10,925 nucleotides of DNA from Bacillota bacterium (GTDB taxonomy: Bacteria > Bacillota > Dethiobacteria > Dethiobacterales > Dethiobacteraceae). Location of the stretch: the NCBI GenBank assembly GCA_012800215.1, contig JAAZJT010000136.1, positions 1 to 10,925 on the forward strand. The letters are read 5' to 3'. Every line of letters begins with the position of its first letter. The stretch's first letter is position 1. Positions 7,662-10,925 of the stretch are shown one piece after another. The position numbers were made by a program, and so were the translations under genes. The notes beneath the pieces were generated by a model. It had not been told where the DNA came from. It did no database searches and was given only the letters and a program-made list of their open reading frames with translations.

Positions 7662-7689
7662 AAAAAGGCCTGTAGCAGGGCCTTTTTTT
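7662..7689 (+). terminator. Intrinsic terminator after the helicase gene
   Basis: AAAAAGGCC (7662-7670) pairs perfectly with GGCCTTTTT (7679-7687) around an eight-base loop, and the 3' arm belongs to a run of seven T. An alternative extension pairs inner TG with CA, leaving a bulged G. It lies 13 bases after the helicase stop and closes the transcript that begins before the threonine genes. Confidence 0.92.
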
Positions 7690-7807
7690 ATTTGCCATAA
7701 AGCCTGTCTCGTTTTTTGCCCCAATTTATGACATTTAAAAATTTGCGCAGGAATTATGGTAACTGCTGTCGAATATGCAGGGAAACGGTTTTAAAGGGGT
7801 TAGAAAA
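7690..7807 (+). other. Intergenic region before the surface-protein genes
   Basis: These 118 bases should hold the promoter of the second unit. ATGACA at 7728-7733 resembles a -35, but TATGGT at 7755-7760 lies 21 bases downstream of it, too far for a standard sigma-A promoter. A 4-bp CTGC/GCAG stem (7763-7766, 7777-7780) is the only hairpin noticed. I see no riboswitch class that I recognise, and no promoter I would assert. Confidence 0.3.
7793..7799 (+). promoter_or_regulatory. Ribosome binding site fixing the GTG start at 7808
   Basis: AAAGGGG is eight bases before GTG 7808. An in-frame ATG at 7775 would add eleven residues ahead of the signal peptide and has a poor Shine-Dalgarno context. 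From GTG 7808 the protein opens directly as a classical signal peptide (MKRYIRSLG). Confidence 0.65.
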
Positions 7808-9364
7808 GTGAAGCGATACATAAGAAGTTTAGGGATAATTCTATCCTTGTTTTTGTTGGTTGGAATGTTTTATCTGGGAGGTAGTTTGGGACAAGCCTAT
7901 GCCGAAAGTGAAAAGTGGGCAGAAAGCTGGGATGAAGCAGGCACTTACGGCCCGTCCGAAGGTCTGCAGGTAGTAACGGGTAATGCCCTTATTTCCGCTG
8001 CCGGGGTAGAAGTGCAAAACATGGTCATCAGTGGTGATTTGCACCTGCAGACGGCCGATGGTGACGGTGAGATTACTTTACATAATGTTATCGTAACAGG
8101 TGAACTCAAAATTACAGGCGCCGGCACTGTTACCATTAAAGACGGCCAGGTAAACCGCCTCTATGTTCAAAACGAGCAGCGGGCAGTAACTGTTGCGGCG
8201 GAAGGCAGCGCCGCCATCTGGCAGGTTCGTCTCGCTTCAGAATGCCAGCTTGAGGAAAAGACAGGTGACGAAAGTATTGGTTTTGGTCATGTTTACAGCA
8301 CAACTTCCGATACAGTGACGTTGTCCGGCAACTTCCTTACACTGACTGTCGAAAATGAGAGCGGTGCCGTCAACTTCCTCTCGGGTCGGATCGGTAAAGT
8401 TTATATGGAATCAAAGGCCAATGATTCCGTATTAACATTGGGTGAACATGCAGAAATTGACGTTATTGATCTGGTATCTGCAGTACGCATTAAAGGAAAA
8501 GGCAAAATCAATCTGGCTGTGGTGCTGGCGGACGGAACTGAAATGGATATGGATGCGCAGGCTTACGAGTTTGCGGAAGGGAAGTCTGTACTGGTAGACG
8601 GCGGTGTTGTTGATATCAATGGCAGACGTGTGGTGACACTGCAGCCCTTTGACAATGTGACTTTAAACCCTGGTAAAGACACCAGTAAAAAAGTTGTTGT
8701 GGATCCCGCCGATGCTGAGGTAACTGTAAGTTCCAATAATACGAATGTAGCTACAGCAACTCTTTCCGGTGATACCATTTATATCAAAGGACTGGCACCC
8801 GGCAGAGCTACTATAACAATAACTGCTGTCAAGGAAGATCATACCACTGCCAGGGCTACTTTCACCGTAACAGTAAATACACCGGAACTGCCTAAAGTTT
8901 CACTGAGCCGCATTACTGATGTCAGCCTTAACCCAGGCGCCAGTACCACTAAGAACTTTACAGTTAACCCCAGTGATGCTGAAGTTACTGTATCTTCCAG
9001 CAACCCGGCTGTGGCCACAGCAACCCTTTCCGGCAGAAGTATTCAAATTAATGCCAAAGCTGCCGGTACAACCACCATTACTCTTAGAGCTACTAAAGCC
9101 GGCTATACTGCTGCCGGTATAAGCTTTAAAGTTACGGTTAAGGTGCCGACGCCAACAGGGCCAAGCTTTGAGTTCTTAACAGATGACTCTTATACCGAGC
9201 CAGGTAAAATATTTGTGGTTGTTAAGCTATCGGTTAATGACCCGCAAAATTACGTTGTAAAGATGTCAGATGGTACTGAATTGGATTATCGTGTTGGTGC
9301 ATTTAGCGGAATGGTGAATAAAGAAATTGCTAAACGCAGCAATGTCCGCATTAGTAAAAAGTAA
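7808..9364 (+). CDS. Secreted surface protein: beta-helix-like domain plus two Ig-like (BIG2-type) repeats
   Basis: This protein of 518 residues (from GTG 7808) is exported and probably works at the cell surface; its function is not known. It has a signal peptide with basic start MKRYIRS, a long hydrophobic core and likely cleavage after AYA at residue 32. Residues about 51-274 are rich in short beta strands with regular small and charged turns (for example VISGDLHL, VIVTGELKI, GTVTIKDG), resembling a right-handed beta-helix-like domain found in clostridial and Paenibacillus wall proteins. Two tandem Ig-like domains follow (281-356 and 369-444), sharing motifs such as LNPG, DAEVTVSS and VATATLSG. 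A 70-residue C-terminal part ends in RISKK and is not recognised. There is no SLH domain, LPXTG signal or C-terminal membrane segment. The downstream glucosaminidase starts 28 bases later and is probably cotranscribed. Confidence 0.8.
   Translation: MKRYIRSLGIILSLFLLVGMFYLGGSLGQAYAESEKWAESWDEAGTYGPSEGLQVVTGNALISAAGVEVQNMVISGDLHLQTADGDGEITLHNVIVTGELKITGAGTVTIKDGQVNRLYVQNEQRAVTVAAEGSAAIWQVRLASECQLEEKTGDESIGFGHVYSTTSDTVTLSGNFLTLTVENESGAVNFLSGRIGKVYMESKANDSVLTLGEHAEIDVIDLVSAVRIKGKGKINLAVVLADGTEMDMDAQAYEFAEGKSVLVDGGVVDINGRRVVTLQPFDNVTLNPGKDTSKKVVVDPADAEVTVSSNNTNVATATLSGDTIYIKGLAPGRATITITAVKEDHTTARATFTVTVNTPELPKVSLSRITDVSLNPGASTTKNFTVNPSDAEVTVSSSNPAVATATLSGRSIQINAKAAGTTTITLRATKAGYTAAGISFKVTVKVPTPTGPSFEFLTDDSYTEPGKIFVVVKLSVNDPQNYVVKMSDGTELDYRVGAFSGMVNKEIAKRSNVRISKK
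8648..9139 (+). repeat. Tandem Ig-like domain repeat within the surface protein gene
   Basis: Two units, 8648-8875 and 8912-9139, are offset by 264 bases (88 codons) and align over 76 residues without gaps, with about 41 identical by hand count. Shared blocks include LNPG, DAEVTVSS and VATATLSG. DNA similarity is also clear, for example GATGCTGA at 8711 and 8975. This indicates an internal domain duplication that has since diverged. Confidence 0.85.
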
Positions 9365-9375
9365 TAGTTTTTCCC

Positions 9376-9386
9376 GGAGGGGGTGA
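9376..9386 (+). promoter_or_regulatory. Ribosome binding site for the GTG start at 9393
   Basis: GGAGGGGGTGA matches the anti-Shine-Dalgarno sequence over a long stretch and ends six bases before GTG 9393. Nearby starts in other frames fail: ATG 9391 reaches a stop after eight codons, and GTG 9383 leads to a short frame without a sensible product. Confidence 0.8.
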
Positions 9387-9392
9387 GAAGAT

Positions 9393-10925
9393 GTGCGCAA
9401 AAATATATTTTGGTTAAAAACTTTATTGTTAGTTATTTTAATATTGCTATGTATGGGAGGAAATGCTTTTGCATCCATAGCATCAGCTGTTGTCAAGGAT
9501 AATAACGATTATTATTTTGTTTTTAACTACGATGAAATGCTTGAATCTTATACGCGTAAGGTTCTTGGCTCTAAGTCTGTTCTTTTTGATGATTTTAGCA
9601 GTAAAAAAGTTGTGGCACTTGCTACAGAGAACAGCTTGTACATTGATTATGACGATATTCTCCAGGAATATACGCGAGCAGTAATTCAGCAGAAAAAATT
9701 TGATATTATCAAATATATTGAAAGTGATTCAGCTAAACCATTTAATTTTACTGGCCAGGTTAAAGCTGTCGCTGTGGTCAATGATAAACTTGTATATTCT
9801 GACTGGCAGCCTCCTCAGCAGAAATCCGCCTTTGAAATTATAAACTCATCTAATGACAGTGTGGAAGTAGCTAATACGTTGCAGGAGTCAGCTATTGATT
9901 TGTCTTTAAATCTGGATGACTACAATAAACTAAATAGCTATGGAAAAATACAAGTAGCAACTGATTTAATCAACAACCGCCCGGATAAGGGGTATGAAAA
10001 CACTGATGCTATCAAAGTAGTTTTTATTGATGCTGTTTCTCAAAATTTAACAGCGCAGCAGGCAGCCCTGGCGGCTGTAAACCAGGCAACTACGCCGGAG
10101 GCGATGCGGGCAGCCGTTACTGAGCATGCCACCAGGCTGGAATTAGATATCAGCCGTTTTGATAGACTGAAGCCGGAGTCGCAGCAAGAACTGCTGGCTA
10201 TTATGGTAGAAAAGCTTCCCTATGACACAGCTGATCAAGTTAAAACAGCCTATATTACCGCCCTGCAGGCTGTGTCATCAACGACAATTATTACTTATGT
10301 TGACTATGAACATAGTTTAACCTACGCCGTTGATAAGCAAATGAATAAGAGTCCGCAGACAGATCTTTACGGCGGCGGTTGGAAAACGGCAGACCGCAAT
10401 TTAGTAGAATGGTTTATTAATGCCAATAATTTTGTGGGAGAAATGCTGCCTGCCCTAAAGGTAAAAAATGTCCACTTAAATATGCGGCATGAACCCACAA
10501 CGGAAAAAAATAATGTCATTTTAACTTTGTCCCCGGGAGCCGGTCCTTACTTTATTATCAGTGAGGCACAAGACAGCAAAGGGGATAAATGGTACCGTAT
10601 TTTAACCAATACCCGTGTTGGTTGGGTACATAGCGGTTATGTGGAGCTGACGGAGAAAAAAGGTGAAGGCATCTTCCAGTTTCTGCTGCTTTCGGGTACA
10701 ACACATATTGATCCCGTTGAAGTAAATGAAAAAATTCTAAAAAACAAGGGAATTTTAAGCGGCAAGGCAGAAGCATTTATTGAGGGTGCGCAAAAATACA
10801 ATATCAATGAAATCTTTTTAATCTCCTTAGCCCTGCATGAAACTGGCAATGGTACAAGTAAATTGGCCAAGGGTGTGGAGTATAAAGGAAAAACAGTTTA
10901 CAATATGTATGGTATTGGTGCCGTA
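9393..10925 (+). CDS. Secreted N-acetylglucosaminidase with repeat, SH3b and GH73-type domains (3' end cut)
   Basis: I translated this frame by hand: 511 codons without a stop, running off the right edge. The product should be an exported wall hydrolase cleaving the GlcNAc-MurNAc backbone of peptidoglycan. Order: signal peptide 1-27 (MRKNIFWLK, hydrophobic core, AFA at 25-27; its Cys20 is not in a good lipobox); two short repeats YDEMLESYTRKV (46-57) and YDDILQEYTRAV (86-97); two helical repeats of about 71 residues (146-216, 225-296); a linker with QMNKSPQTDLYGGGW (about 316-330); an SH3b domain (about 357-419, ending GWVHSGYVEL); and a glucosaminidase domain from about 430. The catalytic Glu candidate is E483 in ALHETGNGTSKLA, followed by NMYGIGAV at the edge. 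The early part looks more AT-rich than the neighbouring genes. The catalytic domain is incomplete here only because the window ends. Confidence 0.85.
   Translation, partial: MRKNIFWLKTLLLVILILLCMGGNAFASIASAVVKDNNDYYFVFNYDEMLESYTRKVLGSKSVLFDDFSSKKVVALATENSLYIDYDDILQEYTRAVIQQKKFDIIKYIESDSAKPFNFTGQVKAVAVVNDKLVYSDWQPPQQKSAFEIINSSNDSVEVANTLQESAIDLSLNLDDYNKLNSYGKIQVATDLINNRPDKGYENTDAIKVVFIDAVSQNLTAQQAALAAVNQATTPEAMRAAVTEHATRLELDISRFDRLKPESQQELLAIMVEKLPYDTADQVKTAYITALQAVSSTTIITYVDYEHSLTYAVDKQMNKSPQTDLYGGGWKTADRNLVEWFINANNFVGEMLPALKVKNVHLNMRHEPTTEKNNVILTLSPGAGPYFIISEAQDSKGDKWYRILTNTRVGWVHSGYVELTEKKGEGIFQFLLLSGTTHIDPVEVNEKILKNKGILSGKAEAFIEGAQKYNINEIFLISLALHETGNGTSKLAKGVEYKGKTVYNMYGIGAV
9528..9683 (+). 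repeat. Short internal repeat near the N-terminus of the glucosaminidase
   Basis: The segments YDEMLESYTRKV and YDDILQEYTRAV begin at residues 46 and 86, a 40-residue period, with the pattern Y-D-acidic-hydrophobic-L-x-x-Y-T-R-x-V. Each follows a short beta-like strand (YYFVFN and SLYID). This suggests a duplicated small structural unit of unknown role. Confidence 0.65.
9828..10280 (+). repeat. Two helical repeats of about 71 residues in the glucosaminidase
   Basis: Unit 1 (9828-10040) and unit 2 (10065-10280) share a plan: A-hydrophobic start with N (FEIIN / LAAVN), a short linker, a helix (VANTLQES / MRAAVTEH), then LSLNLDDYNKL / LELDISRFDRL, then a second amphipathic helix ending in AV-S. 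Identity is low but the spacing is kept. Similar repeats occur in surface proteins of Bacillota. Confidence 0.6.

Noticed and set aside
9391..9417. ATG 9391 as the start of the last gene.
   Set aside because: This frame stops after eight codons, whereas GTG 9393 opens a 511-codon frame beginning with a good signal peptide.
9412..9452. Lipobox in the glucosaminidase signal peptide around Cys20.
   Set aside because: The residues before the Cys are Ile-Leu-Leu; the -1 position should be small (Gly, Ala or Ser), so lipidation is unlikely.
1..10925. CRISPR array, insertion sequence, tRNA, rRNA, phage or defence genes.
   Set aside because: No regular direct repeats with spacers, transposase-like frames, terminal inverted repeats, tRNA-like cloverleaf or defence-family motifs were seen.

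Overview
The window reads as the chromosome of a low- to mid-GC Gram-positive bacterium of the Bacillota, most likely a clostridial or Peptococcaceae-like lineage. This rests on strong AGGAGG-type ribosome binding sites, frequent GTG starts, U-tailed intrinsic terminators, an M3 peptidase of the clade usually called 'not PepF', an alkaline-phosphatase-fold enzyme in the homoserine kinase position, and a secreted surface-protein/glucosaminidase pair of a kind common in clostridia. Genus cannot be fixed by eye. All seven supported genes are on the + strand and no mobile element, CRISPR array, tRNA or rRNA was seen.

Layout: a terminator of an upstream unit (17-39) is followed by an AT-rich leader with candidate promoters, then an uncharacterised FAD-dependent dehydrogenase (243-1631) carrying a Cys cluster. 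A 139-base structured gap with a possible extended -10 promoter leads into a tight run: a phosphoglycerate-mutase-like proposed homoserine kinase (1771-3000), threonine synthase thrC (3000-4490, overlapping by one base), an M3 oligoendopeptidase (4524-6221) and a DEAD-box RNA helicase (6239-7648). A strong intrinsic terminator (7662-7689) ends this run. A second unit then begins: a secreted beta-helix-like protein with two Ig-like repeats (7808-9364) and, 28 bases on, a secreted multi-domain N-acetylglucosaminidase (9393 to beyond the window end).

How the parts fit: the kinase-like protein and ThrC together would make the last two steps from homoserine to threonine. The peptidase and helicase are housekeeping passengers of the same transcript. 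The last two genes probably act outside the membrane on or in the cell wall, one as a structural or binding protein and one as a wall hydrolase. Most of the window is ordinary; the points most worth a look are the non-canonical homoserine kinase candidate, the layered repeat architecture of the glucosaminidase, the unanchored surface protein beside it, and the Cys cluster of the dehydrogenase.
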